NCBI GenBank assembly: GCA_937870825.1
Contig: CALMZO010000219.1
Coordinates: 1 to 64,000 of the forward strand
Direction of reading: 5' to 3'
DNA length: 64,000 bases
Source: an uncultured Chloroflexota bacterium
GTDB taxonomy: Bacteria; Chloroflexota; Anaerolineae; UBA4142; SHND01
Under the pieces are notes generated by a model, which saw only the letters and a program-made list of their open reading frames with translations, was not told the DNA's origin and searched no databases. Of the stretch, positions 10,139-17,392 are shown piece by piece. The position numbers and the translations under genes were made by a program. Numbering within the stretch: position 1 is the stretch's first letter; every line of letters begins with the position of its first letter.

Positions 10139-10699
10139 ATGGCACTGGAAAATCTGCATGATTTATTCGTTGACAAACTCAAAGACCTTTACAGCGCAGA
10201 AAATCAAATCATCAAAGCATTGCCGCGTATGATCAAAAGCGCCACTTCGACAGAACTGCAGCAAGCACTGCAAGACCACTTGAACGTGACCGAAGCCCAA
10301 GCCAAGCGCCTGGAACAAGTGGCTGACCTGATTGGGGAACGCCCGCGCGGCAAGAAATGCGTTGGCATGGAAGGGCTCATCGAGGAAGGCAAGGAACTGC
10401 TCAAGGAAAAAATTGACGCCGACGTTTTGGACGCCGGAATTATTGCGGCGGCGCAAAGCGTTGAACATTATGAAATTGCCGGCTATGGCACTGCCGTTGC
10501 CTGGGCAAGACTGATGGGACACGATAACGCTGCCGACATGCTGCAGCAATCGTTGGACGAAGAAAAAGAAGCCGACGTTTTGTTGACAACTCTCGCCGAA
10601 AACATGATCAACACAATGGCAGACGATGAAGAAGATGACATGGAAGAGGAGACAGAAGAGGAAGGAGAGTTGGCTACGACGTCAACGTGGAGAACGTGA
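10139..10699 (+). CDS. YciF-like ferritin-like protein (DUF892)
   Basis: 186 residues matching the DUF892/YciE-YciF family: the NLHDLFVDKLKDLYSAENQ opening, a four-helix ferritin-like bundle, the GKKCVGMEGLIEEG segment and the VEHYEIAGYGT helix carrying Glu/His likely to bind two metal ions. Family members are induced by osmotic or other stress; their exact activity is not settled. AAGGAG at 10127-10132 lies six bases before ATG 10139, which fixes the start. The C-terminal 35 residues are strongly acidic (DDEEDDMEEETEEE). A second copy without this tail is encoded at 25425. The gene ends three bases before the CBS-domain gene. Confidence 0.9.
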   Translation: MALENLHDLFVDKLKDLYSAENQIIKALPRMIKSATSTELQQALQDHLNVTEAQAKRLEQVADLIGERPRGKKCVGMEGLIEEGKELLKEKIDADVLDAGIIAAAQSVEHYEIAGYGTAVAWARLMGHDNAADMLQQSLDEEKEADVLLTTLAENMINTMADDEEDDMEEETEEEGELATTSTWRT

Positions 10700-10702
10700 A
10701 CT

Positions 10703-11575
10703 ATGTTACGAGCAAGTGATGTAATGACACGCGCGATTGCCAGCGCCACACCTCAAACACCGATTTCACAGGTCGCCACCATGATGCGCGACCTCAACAT
10801 CGGCGATGTGCTGGTGCTGGAACAAGGCAAGCTGCGCGGAATCGTGACCGACCGCGACCTCACAATCAATGTGTTGACGAACGGCGCAAATTCGAATGCG
10901 CCCGTCGAACGGTACATGACAACGGAAGTTGTCACGGGGTCGCCGGACTGGACACTGGAGCAAATCGCCCACGTCATGGGCGAACATCAAATTCGCCGCT
11001 TGCCGATTGTGCAGGATGAAACAGTGGTCGGCATTGTCTCGTTGGGCGATGTCGCACTGCACACTTCAAAGCGGGAAAAAGTTGGCGAGTCGCTCAAGAA
11101 TATCTCGGACTCGACGCGGGTGCGCTTTAACAACGCGTCGCCTCTGGGAAAATTGGCGAGCTTGGCCATTCCGCTTGCGCTCGGCGCGGCGGTGCTGTTG
11201 TTTGCGAATTCAAAAACGGGCAAACAGATGCGTCGCCAGTTGCAAAAAAGTGATGTAGCGGAACGCGCAAACAGTGCGATGAACAACGCGGTGCGCGCAC
11301 TTCAAGACCCGCGCACGCGCCAAGCCGCGCTCGACAGTTTGAGCGCGCTCGGTGTGCCGGACAAGGCGCGCCGCGTGCTGCAAGAGAGTGTGTATACGCT
11401 CGCAGACCCAAAAGCGCGGGCGGAAATGACAAACGGGTTGACACGCGAAACTGCGCGCATGTCCGCGCATGCTCTGCACTTGGCGGACCAGGTCCGTCAT
11501 CAAGCCGAGCAAGTGCCTCAGCATGTGGCGCGGCGTTTTCAACAACCCAAACGGAAGCGATTTTTTTTCGCATAA
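10703..11575 (+). CDS. Tandem CBS-domain protein with hydrophobic segment and helical tail
   Basis: 290 residues. Two CBS motifs (about 5-58 and 70-125; GIVTDRDL and GIVSLGDV are the diagnostic strands) form a Bateman module that usually binds adenine nucleotides or SAM. A hydrophobic segment (about 152-168) follows, then a long helical, Arg/Gln-rich tail ending in a basic QQPKRKRFFFA. CBS pairs with this kind of tail are uncommon; the tail suggests membrane attachment plus a coiled region. It starts three bases after the YciF-like stop and is almost certainly cotranscribed. The regulatory target is unknown. Confidence 0.85.
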   Translation: MLRASDVMTRAIASATPQTPISQVATMMRDLNIGDVLVLEQGKLRGIVTDRDLTINVLTNGANSNAPVERYMTTEVVTGSPDWTLEQIAHVMGEHQIRRLPIVQDETVVGIVSLGDVALHTSKREKVGESLKNISDSTRVRFNNASPLGKLASLAIPLALGAAVLLFANSKTGKQMRRQLQKSDVAERANSAMNNAVRALQDPRTRQAALDSLSALGVPDKARRVLQESVYTLADPKARAEMTNGLTRETARMSAHALHLADQVRHQAEQVPQHVARRFQQPKRKRFFFA

Positions 11576-11650
11576 GCGAAAAAATTTCGCATGTGACGAA
11601 GCGTGTGCGTTATCCGGGTAGATAACGGACGCGCTTCACGGAGAAACAAA

Positions 11651-12235
11651 ATGAATACAACATCTCGCACGACGACGAAACAGAACATTGATTACAACAC
11701 GTACTATAGCGGTCGCCAGACGCTTGGCGCGCTGTTCCAGAATCGCAGCGATGCCGAAAACGCGATTAACGCCCTCAAAGCGCGCGGTTTTCGCGGTGAC
11801 CAGGTCGGTATTGCCATGCGCGACCGCAATGAGCAAGGCAAGCTGATGGAAGATACCGGCTCCAAGGCGGCGGATGCCGCCGCGACCGGTGCGGTCAGTG
11901 GTGGTCTGCTCGGCGGCGTCGTCGGCTTTTTGGTCGGCGTCGGCGCATTGGCGATTCCGGGTATCGGACCGGTGGTGAGTGCAGGTATTCTTACCACAGC
12001 GTTGGGTACGGCAGGCGCAACCGCACTCGCCGGCGCGGGCATCGGCGCGGCGACGGGCGGAGTTGTCGGCGCGTTGATTGGCATGGGCATTCCCGAATCC
12101 GAAGCCACGTACTTTGAAAGTGGTTTCCGCCAAGGACATGTGCTTGTGACGGTCAACGCCGGTTCACGCATTACCGAAGCCGCAGAGATTCTGCGACAGT
12201 ACGGAGGCGATCTCGGCGCGAGCACGATGAGCTAA
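11651..12235 (+). CDS. General stress protein, YflT/17M-like, with glycine-zipper core
   Basis: 194 residues. The N-terminal part (ALFQNRSDAENAINALKARGFRGDQVGIAMRD) matches the general-stress-17M/YflT fold, which senses or flips between states. A Gly/Ala-rich double hydrophobic hairpin follows (about 75-150, GGLLGGVVGFLVG and AGAGIGAATGGVVGALIG), then the domain resumes with HVLVTVNAGSRITEAAEILRQYGG. The glycine zipper suggests membrane insertion or oligomerisation. GGAG at 11640-11643 is seven bases before ATG 11651, which I chose over upstream in-frame codons. A long inverted repeat follows the stop. Confidence 0.82.
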   Translation: MNTTSRTTTKQNIDYNTYYSGRQTLGALFQNRSDAENAINALKARGFRGDQVGIAMRDRNEQGKLMEDTGSKAADAAATGAVSGGLLGGVVGFLVGVGALAIPGIGPVVSAGILTTALGTAGATALAGAGIGAATGGVVGALIGMGIPESEATYFESGFRQGHVLVTVNAGSRITEAAEILRQYGGDLGASTMS

Positions 12236-12254
12236 CGCTCACGCCGCGGGTCTT

Positions 12255-12306
12255 GATTCTGACACCGCCCGACGGAACGTGTTTCCGTTGAGGCGTGGTC
12301 AGAATT
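12255..12306. repeat. Long imperfect hairpin after the YflT-like gene
   Basis: Outer arms ATTCTGAC (12256-12263) and GTCAGAAT (12298-12305) pair exactly. An inner CGGAA/TTCCG stem closes a five-base loop, and CCGCC/GGCG give further imperfect pairing between. No T-run follows directly, so it may stabilise the upstream mRNA rather than terminate it. Cruciform or protein-binding roles are also possible. Confidence 0.5.
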
Positions 12307-12311
12307 CTTAC

Positions 12312-12342
12312 GAGAGGGGATGGCAGAGTTCCATCCCCTCTC
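12312..12342 (+). terminator. 12-bp perfect hairpin just upstream of the DUF421 pair
   Basis: GAGAGGGGATGG and CCATCCCCTCTC pair exactly around a seven-base loop, 20 bases before the DUF421 start at 12362. The downstream tract (ATTTTC) is only weakly T-rich, so it could be a partial terminator or a leader structure that masks or attenuates the downstream genes. Confidence 0.5.
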
Positions 12343-12361
12343 TACAAGACGAATTTTCTTT

Positions 12362-12862
12362 ATGGATTTTAACGAACTCGCCTTGACTGCCGCGCGCGCG
12401 ATTGTGATTTATGTTTTTGTTTTGATTGTCCTGCGCTTGATGGGCAAACGGACGGTGGGGAATTTTACGGCATTTGATTTGATTGTTGCCTTTATTATCA
12501 GCGAAGTAGTGGATGAACCGATTTACGGGGATGTGTCCATGGCGCAAGGTTTGCTTGCGATTGGGGTTGTCGCCGCTGTGCATTACGTGAATTCTTTTTT
12601 GAGTTATCACTTTCCAAAATTTGATGAACTGGCAGGCGGGAAACCGCGGCTCTTGATTGAAAAAGGAAAAATGCTGCGCGAGGCGATGAGCGCGGAACAC
12701 GTTAGCGCTGCAGAACTGAAAGCGCTGCTCCGCGAGTTGGAGGTGCAGGATATCCAAGATGTCGAACGCGGCATGTTGGAGGTGAATGGACGGCTGTCGG
12801 TACTCAAGACCGAACCCGCGCAAGAATTGGAAAAACGCGATTTGGAAAAATTGAAAGCTTGA
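12362..12862 (+). CDS. DUF421 (YetF/YcaP-type) membrane protein, copy 1
   Basis: 166 residues. Two to three N-terminal hydrophobic helices carry the family signature LRLMGKRTVGNFTAFDLIVAFIIS, followed by a cytoplasmic alpha/beta domain (GGKPRLLIEKGKM, LKALLRELEVQDIQDVERGMLEVNGRLSVL). DUF421/YetF proteins are small membrane proteins of uncertain role. The next gene, six bases downstream, is a paralogue, so a heteromeric pair is plausible. The ATG at 12362 matches the usual N-terminus; an upstream in-frame codon at 12320 would run the protein through the hairpin and is unlikely. Confidence 0.85.
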   Translation: MDFNELALTAARAIVIYVFVLIVLRLMGKRTVGNFTAFDLIVAFIISEVVDEPIYGDVSMAQGLLAIGVVAAVHYVNSFLSYHFPKFDELAGGKPRLLIEKGKMLREAMSAEHVSAAELKALLRELEVQDIQDVERGMLEVNGRLSVLKTEPAQELEKRDLEKLKA

Positions 12863-12868
12863 GCGCCG

Positions 12869-13360
12869 ATGGAGAAACTTTTGGGAATCGCGCTGCGCGT
12901 CGTTATCGTCTATGTGTATTTGTTGGTGACGGTGCGGCTCAGCGGCAAACGAACCATTGCCGAAGGCACACCGTTTGACCTGGTTGTTGCTTTCATCGTG
13001 AGTGATTTTCCCGACGACATCATTTGGGGATGGGTGCCCGTTGCACAGGGCATCACCGCAATCACCACAGTGGTGTTGCTGCACGCGACAGTGGTGTTTG
13101 CAATGTATCACTCTGATGTTCTGCGGCGGCTGATTGAATCCGAACCGTCGTTATTTGTTGAAATGGGAAAACCGGTTCGACACAATTTATCATTTGAAAA
13201 AATCAACGAATTCGACTTGACTGCCATGCTGCGCGAACACAACATTTCAGACATGCGTGATGTGCAGAAGGCGCGGCTTGAGCCAAGCGGGCAGCTGTCC
13301 GTTGAACGGACGCCGCAAGCCGAGTATGCGCGTAAACGCGATCTGAACGCAAACGCATGA
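12869..13360 (+). CDS. DUF421 membrane protein, copy 2
   Basis: 163 residues, aligned along its length with the preceding DUF421 protein: VRLSGKRTIAEGTPFDLVVAFIVSD replaces LRLMGKRTVGNFTAFDLIVAFIIS, and LTAMLREHNISDMRDVQKARLEPSGQLSV replaces the C-terminal domain. The divergence points to an old duplication kept in tandem. Its stop overlaps the next gene's ATG by four bases, so the DUF421 pair and the following exported protein form one translational unit. Confidence 0.85.
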   Translation: MEKLLGIALRVVIVYVYLLVTVRLSGKRTIAEGTPFDLVVAFIVSDFPDDIIWGWVPVAQGITAITTVVLLHATVVFAMYHSDVLRRLIESEPSLFVEMGKPVRHNLSFEKINEFDLTAMLREHNISDMRDVQKARLEPSGQLSVERTPQAEYARKRDLNANA

Positions 13361-13788
13361 AACGAATTTTTGCATTGCTCCTCGTGTTCAGCCTTACAAT
13401 CTTTCTTTTGGCGCAAGCGCTTGGTTTTGAACTCGTACAAACATGGCTCGTTCCGCAACCCGACCGGGTGGCGCAGAATTTTGTGTCACAGTTGAACGCC
13501 ACGCGGTACGACAAGGCATTGGAAGAATTGAACGCTGCGCTGCGTAACGAGGAAGGCGCGCGGGGCTTGGAACAATTGGGCAGCGGCCTACAAGCAAAAT
13601 TTGGCGCGTACGAACTTGGACTCGAAGGCGAAACACAGCGCCAAGGAACTCGCGCACGGTACGCCGGAGTGTTGGAAACACAATTGCAGGGTTCGCAAGA
13701 AATCGAATTCGAATTGGAACGCAATCACGAAACCCAGCGGTGGGAAATCTCGACCTTGAATCATTTAAAACAACTTGCCCAACCTTGA
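13357..13788 (+). CDS. Small exported or membrane-anchored protein, unknown
   Basis: 143 residues beginning with a basic MKR and a hydrophobic stretch (FALLLVFSLTIFLLAQALGF), a signal peptide or uncleaved anchor. The rest (about 110 residues) has the helix-then-sheet profile of DUF3887/DUF4878-type periplasmic domains: PDRVAQNFVSQLNATRYDKALEELN followed by beta strands. That assignment is a guess from fold pattern. The ATGA overlap with the second DUF421 gene suggests coupled translation and perhaps a complex with the DUF421 proteins. Confidence 0.65.
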   Translation: MKRIFALLLVFSLTIFLLAQALGFELVQTWLVPQPDRVAQNFVSQLNATRYDKALEELNAALRNEEGARGLEQLGSGLQAKFGAYELGLEGETQRQGTRARYAGVLETQLQGSQEIEFELERNHETQRWEISTLNHLKQLAQP

Positions 13789-13803
13789 CCGACTGATTGA
13801 ATA

Positions 13804-13968
13804 ATGACAAAGCAATCCGCGCCGCGCAGACCGCGCCCTTTACACCGAAAACCGCCTGTGCGTCTCACACGCAATGACAAACTCGTACTCAAGCGCGCTC
13901 GCATTCTGCCGCGCGGGAAAACGTCAAAAACCAGAAAGGAATCCAATCATGAATCTTCAAAACAATGA
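13804..13968 (+). CDS. Possible 54-residue very basic small protein
   Basis: An uninterrupted frame from ATG 13804 to TGA 13966-13968, overlapping the next gene's start by 20 bases. The product (MTKQSAPRRPRPLHRKPPVR...) is extremely rich in Arg, Lys and Pro with no hydrophobic core, as in small nucleic-acid-binding or ribosome-associated peptides. No ribosome site is visible before it, and the next gene's ribosome site lies inside its 3' end. It may be chance; the region would otherwise be a 160-base gap. Confidence 0.25.
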   Translation: MTKQSAPRRPRPLHRKPPVRLTRNDKLVLKRARILPRGKTSKTRKESNHESSKQ

Positions 13969-14674
13969 GCTGCTCCGAAATTTGAATCTCGGAGGCATCA
14001 ATTTGCAGAATCTCCACATGAGCGATGTCAAGCGCGCGATGCCGTTCGCCGGTGTCGCGTTAATTCTTATGGGGCTTGTGCGTCGTTCCCGGATGAGCGT
14101 TTTGCTCGCCGCGCTCGGCGGCGGTCTTGTGTACGAGGGCTTGCGTTCCGGGGGTGCCAACGGCGGCAACCTGTACGAAAAAGGGATGCCGACACAGCGC
14201 AGCATCGAACACGGACACGGCTTTCGCGTCGAACAAGAAGTGGTGGTGAATCGCTCGCGCGAAGACCTTTATCGCTTTTGGCACAATTTTGAGAATCTGC
14301 CGCGCATCATGCGCCATCTCGAATCCGTTAAAGTCATCAATCCGGTGCGTTCGCACTGGGTGGCAAAAGCTCCTGCGGGAACGCAAGTGGCGTGGGACGC
14401 CGAGCTCATCAACGATGTCGAGAACGAACGCATCGGCTGGCGCTCGATTGAAGGAGCGGCAGTCCCGAATGCGGGTTCGGTGACATTTGAACCTGCGCCC
14501 GGTGGACGGGCAACAGTGGTGCGCGTGAACCTGAAATACGACCCGCCGCTCGGTCCTCTCGGCGCGGCAGTTGCCAAAGTATTTGGTACGGACCCGGCAC
14601 AAACCGTTGCCGAAGATTTGCGTCGTTTCAAACACATGATGGAAATGGGCGAAACGATGCCCGCGAATATGTGA
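13949..14674 (+). CDS. Membrane-anchored SRPBCC (START/cyclase-like) protein
   Basis: 241 residues. N-terminal hydrophobic pair (about 30-65), then an SRPBCC/polyketide-cyclase-like lipid-binding fold (about 95-235) with the usual landmarks VEQEVVVNRSREDLYRFWHNFENLPRIM near its start and PLGPLGAAVAKVFG before the C-terminal helix. Proteins of this build often sit among stress and membrane-maintenance genes. Start ATG 13949 has AAAGGA eight bases upstream. It ends the rightward stress run; a strong bidirectional hairpin follows. The ligand is unknown. Confidence 0.85.
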   Translation: MNLQNNELLRNLNLGGINLQNLHMSDVKRAMPFAGVALILMGLVRRSRMSVLLAALGGGLVYEGLRSGGANGGNLYEKGMPTQRSIEHGHGFRVEQEVVVNRSREDLYRFWHNFENLPRIMRHLESVKVINPVRSHWVAKAPAGTQVAWDAELINDVENERIGWRSIEGAAVPNAGSVTFEPAPGGRATVVRVNLKYDPPLGPLGAAVAKVFGTDPAQTVAEDLRRFKHMMEMGETMPANM

Positions 14675-14726
14675 TTGGCAAAACAATCAGCGCGAAGAAA
14701 TTCGCGTTCGTTTTGTGTGTTCAGGC

Positions 14727-14783
14727 AAGAGACCTTTCGTGGTTTGTGCGCTGCGTACCACGCGAAACCACGAAAGGTCTCTT
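14727..14783. terminator. 19-bp perfect inverted repeat, bidirectional terminator
   Basis: AAGAGACCTTTCGTGGTTT (14727-14745) and its exact complement (14765-14783) flank a 19-base loop between convergent genes. T-runs are short, so efficiency is uncertain, but the position fits a shared terminator. The right arm overlaps the stop codon of the leftward gene. Confidence 0.7.
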
Positions 14784-15324
14784 ATTGTTCCGTCTCATCT
14801 TTTGATGCGGGATTCAGCTCCCAGCGGTCACGGTCACGCTTTTGTAATTTTTCTTCGGTCTTGAGCGGCTCGTCGTCTTGATAGACGACTCCCACCGCTG
14901 CGCCCAGTTCGTCCACAATGTCCTGGTCGGGTGTTGGCACGGTGCCGCCCACCGCTTCTTCCCCCACATCGTTGGCGCGTTCCCAGTCTGCGTCCATGTC
15001 GCCGCCGGACAATTCCGGGGATTCGGAATTGTGAACATGGAGGGTTTTGGCGAAATCATTGCCTGCGGTCTCGACGCGTTCGGTCTCTTGCAGTACGTCC
15101 ACGACTTGCGGGTCAGGCACATAGTCCCAGGCGGCGCCGCTCGCCGTGCCGAGCAAGGGCTGACTGTCATTCAGCGCGAGGATAGTTTCACCGCCGAGCG
15201 GCTGTTCATCAATTTCGATGTGCGGCACGACGGGATTTTCGCGCACGTCCGCACTCGGCGTGCCGGTGTTGCGCCGACGCGATTTGGTTTTGGTTTTTGT
15301 TCCGGTACGTTTCTGTTTTGGCAT
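14782..15324 (-). CDS. DUF6335-like hydrophilic protein
   Basis: 180 residues, soluble, acidic in its second half, with a basic low-complexity N-terminus (PKQKRTGTKTKTKSRRRNTG). The central part (SGGDMDADWERANDVGEEAVGGTVPTPDQDIVDELGAAVG) matches what I know as the DUF6335 family, seen in cyanobacteria and other stress-tolerant bacteria. The function is unknown. ATG about 15324 is preferred because the longer frame begins with TTG; no clear ribosome site is present. A hairpin separates it from the upstream gene on the same strand. Confidence 0.65.
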   Translation of the reverse strand: MPKQKRTGTKTKTKSRRRNTGTPSADVRENPVVPHIEIDEQPLGGETILALNDSQPLLGTASGAAWDYVPDPQVVDVLQETERVETAGNDFAKTLHVHNSESPELSGGDMDADWERANDVGEEAVGGTVPTPDQDIVDELGAAVGVVYQDDEPLKTEEKLQKRDRDRWELNPASKDETEQ

Positions 15325-15337
15325 AATCGTTTCACAT

Positions 15338-15378
15338 TGAAACGCGCGAGCATCACCATTGATACTCGCGCGTTTGAA
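15338..15378 (-). repeat. 11-bp hairpin between two leftward stress genes
   Basis: AAACGCGCGAG and CTCGCGCGTTT pair exactly around a 14-base loop, with outer ATT/AAT extension. It lies between the stop of the upstream gene and the start of the DUF6335-like gene, so it could be an intercistronic processing or stability element. Confidence 0.5.
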
Positions 15379-15389
15379 TTCAGAAAAAG

Positions 15390-15782
15390 TCAAAGGTCTT
15401 GGGATTTTTCGTTGCGGCGTTCTTTGTACGAATCCTGTCCGTATGCGCCTTCTTGTCCTCCGTCGCTCACACCGCTTTCGACAAAGGAAGGAGTGCCGTC
15501 GCGGCGTTGGTCTTGCGGCTGTGTTTCGCCGTCACGTTCTGACTGCGGCAAGGTCGGACGTTGATTTGTATTGCGAATCGGTTCTTGAGTGCCCCGGTCA
15601 CGCTGTTTGTTTGGGTCCCGCGTCGAGTTCTGCGGATTGCTTTGGTCCCATTCCTGCAGCGGGTCGCGCACACTTTCCGACGTGCTCTCGTCGGGATTCA
15701 AATCGTTCAAACGCGCGGGGTCTTCGCCGCGTGGGGTTTCCTCACGCGGAACAGCGTGTCGTTCGTGTTCACCGGTTTCCAT
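15390..15782 (-). CDS. Small, strongly hydrophilic, probably disordered protein
   Basis: 130 residues made almost wholly of polar and charged residues (Arg, Asp, Glu, Gln, Ser, Pro) with no hydrophobic segment, resembling hydrophilin-type disordered proteins. AAGGAGA seven bases before ATG 15782 supports translation. It is followed by the DUF6335-like gene on the same strand, separated by the hairpin at 15338-15378. The family is unknown; a desiccation or osmotic role is inference from composition and neighbours. Confidence 0.6.
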   Translation of the reverse strand: METGEHERHAVPREETPRGEDPARLNDLNPDESTSESVRDPLQEWDQSNPQNSTRDPNKQRDRGTQEPIRNTNQRPTLPQSERDGETQPQDQRRDGTPSFVESGVSDGGQEGAYGQDSYKERRNEKSQDL

Positions 15783-16116
15783 TCTCGTTTCTCCTTGCTT
15801 TGTTATAACGAGTGCGCGTCGTGTTTGTAACGAAAACGGTGAGAAACAAAAATGTTCCCCGCGCCTAAAAATTTTCGAGACCGGATTGCGCGCGACAAAA
15901 AAAAATAGTCATGTACCTGCCGACACGCTCTGGATACAAAAGTTTTTCGCGCGCATCACGAATATATGAACCGCACGTTAGAGAGACTGAATCATCGCGA
16001 GTGAATTGTTCAAGAGCTGTGGGCTCAAACAAGCGAATGAAAATGGGGGAGGGTACGACAAATTGTGATGAACTTGACCGCACAATTTGTCGTACATTTT
16101 CTGAGGAGCCAAAGGA
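15783..16116. other. Divergent intergenic region between stress genes and glycan genes
   Basis: About 330 bases with no gene. The right end carries the inverted repeat at 16053-16095. I see no convincing -35/-10 pair; promoters for both flanking units should lie here. Confidence 0.4.
16053..16095 (+). promoter_or_regulatory. 15-bp perfect inverted repeat upstream of the UGM unit
   Basis: GTACGACAAATTGTG (16053-16067) and CACAATTTGTCGTAC (16081-16095) are exact complements with a 13-base spacer, 22 bases before ATG 16117. The ATTTTC that follows makes a weak terminator or attenuator possible; a dimeric repressor site is the alternative. Confidence 0.55.
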
Positions 16117-17337
16117 ATGCCTGGATCCCTTGAGAGTCCCGCGCTGCTTGCGTTTTCGCACCTGCGTTGGGATTTTGTCCTGCAGCGTCCGCAACATCTT
16201 TTATCCCGGGCCGCACAAACACGACGCGTCATTTTCTGGGAAGAACCGGAGTTGGATTCAACCGAGCCGGCTCTCCGGGTGGAACCGCGCGCGGCGAATG
16301 TGTGGATGGCGCGTCCGCATTTGCCGCCGCATTTTTCGCACGCGGAGGGTGAAGCGGCGCAAGCGCGATTGCTAGATGAATTGTTGGAACAGTTTAACCT
16401 GCGCTCGTACGTGTCCTGGTACTATACGCCAATGGCGCTCGGTTTCACCGCGCACTTGCAGCCGCACTTGATAGTGTACGACTGCATGGATGAGCTGTCG
16501 TTGTTTCGTGATGCGCCGCGTGAATTGTTGACGCGCGAAAGAGAATTGTTTCGCCGCGCGGATTTGGTGTTCACCGGCGGTCAGAGTTTGTACAACGCCA
16601 AGCGTACACAACACCCGCGCGTGTATGCGTTTCCGAGCAGCGTGGACAAACAACATTTTGCGCTCGCACGGCGCGCGGTCGTTGAACCAACAGACCAGGC
16701 ACCCATTCCGCACCCACGCCTTGGTTTTTTTGGCGTAATTGACGAACGCATGGACTTGGACCTGGTTGCCGCCGTCGCGGAGGCGCGTCCCGACTGGCAT
16801 CTCGTCATGCTCGGTCCGCTTGCAAAAATTGACGCCGCAATATTGCCGCAACGCGCAAACATTCATTATCTCGGAAGCAAAACCTACCCGGAATTACCAA
16901 ATTATTTAGCGGGGTGGGATGTCGGGTTGCTGCCTTTTGCGCGCAACGAGTCCACCCGCTTTATCAGTCCGACGAAAACGCCGGAATATCTGGCGGGCGG
17001 CAAGCCGGTTGTGTCAACACGCATCACCGATGTTGTCGAACCGTACGGCAATCTGGGGCTTGTACAAATTGCAGATACACCCGAAGACTTTATCCGCGCG
17101 AGTGAGTACGCCCTCACGCGCCAGGCAAAGGATTCGCACTGGCTGGCACGCGTGGACAATTTTCTCGCGCGATTGTCGTGGGACGCGACGTGGGAGCAGA
17201 TGGCGCAACGGATAGAGGAGGCGTTGCAAGCCAAGACCCGGGACAGAGAAAGGGCAAGCACAGTTCCGCTGCACGAATTACAAAAACAGGATGGAATGAC
17301 AGTAGGTGACAACGCTTTGGATTTTGAAATGCGTTGA
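16117..17337 (+). CDS. Glycosyltransferase (GT4-like) linked to UDP-galactopyranose mutase
   Basis: 406 residues with a two-domain GT-B layout. N-terminal part: HLRWDFVLQRPQHLLSRAA, the signature of a UGM-linked glycosyltransferase subfamily. C-terminal part: FFGVIDERMDLDLV, then LPNYLAGWDVGLLPF and TPEYLAGGKPVVST, the nucleotide-sugar-binding region. It lies 55 bases before UDP-galactopyranose mutase, so transfer of a galactofuranose residue to a glycan or glycolipid is likely but not shown. GAGGAG eight bases before the ATG fixes the start. No signal peptide or membrane segment. Confidence 0.85.
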   Translation: MPGSLESPALLAFSHLRWDFVLQRPQHLLSRAAQTRRVIFWEEPELDSTEPALRVEPRAANVWMARPHLPPHFSHAEGEAAQARLLDELLEQFNLRSYVSWYYTPMALGFTAHLQPHLIVYDCMDELSLFRDAPRELLTRERELFRRADLVFTGGQSLYNAKRTQHPRVYAFPSSVDKQHFALARRAVVEPTDQAPIPHPRLGFFGVIDERMDLDLVAAVAEARPDWHLVMLGPLAKIDAAILPQRANIHYLGSKTYPELPNYLAGWDVGLLPFARNESTRFISPTKTPEYLAGGKPVVSTRITDVVEPYGNLGLVQIADTPEDFIRASEYALTRQAKDSHWLARVDNFLARLSWDATWEQMAQRIEEALQAKTRDRERASTVPLHELQKQDGMTVGDNALDFEMR

Positions 17338-17392
17338 GAGAGAAGGGCGCCGCGCGAGATTCGTGCTGCGCCTTTACTAGAAATGGACAGAT

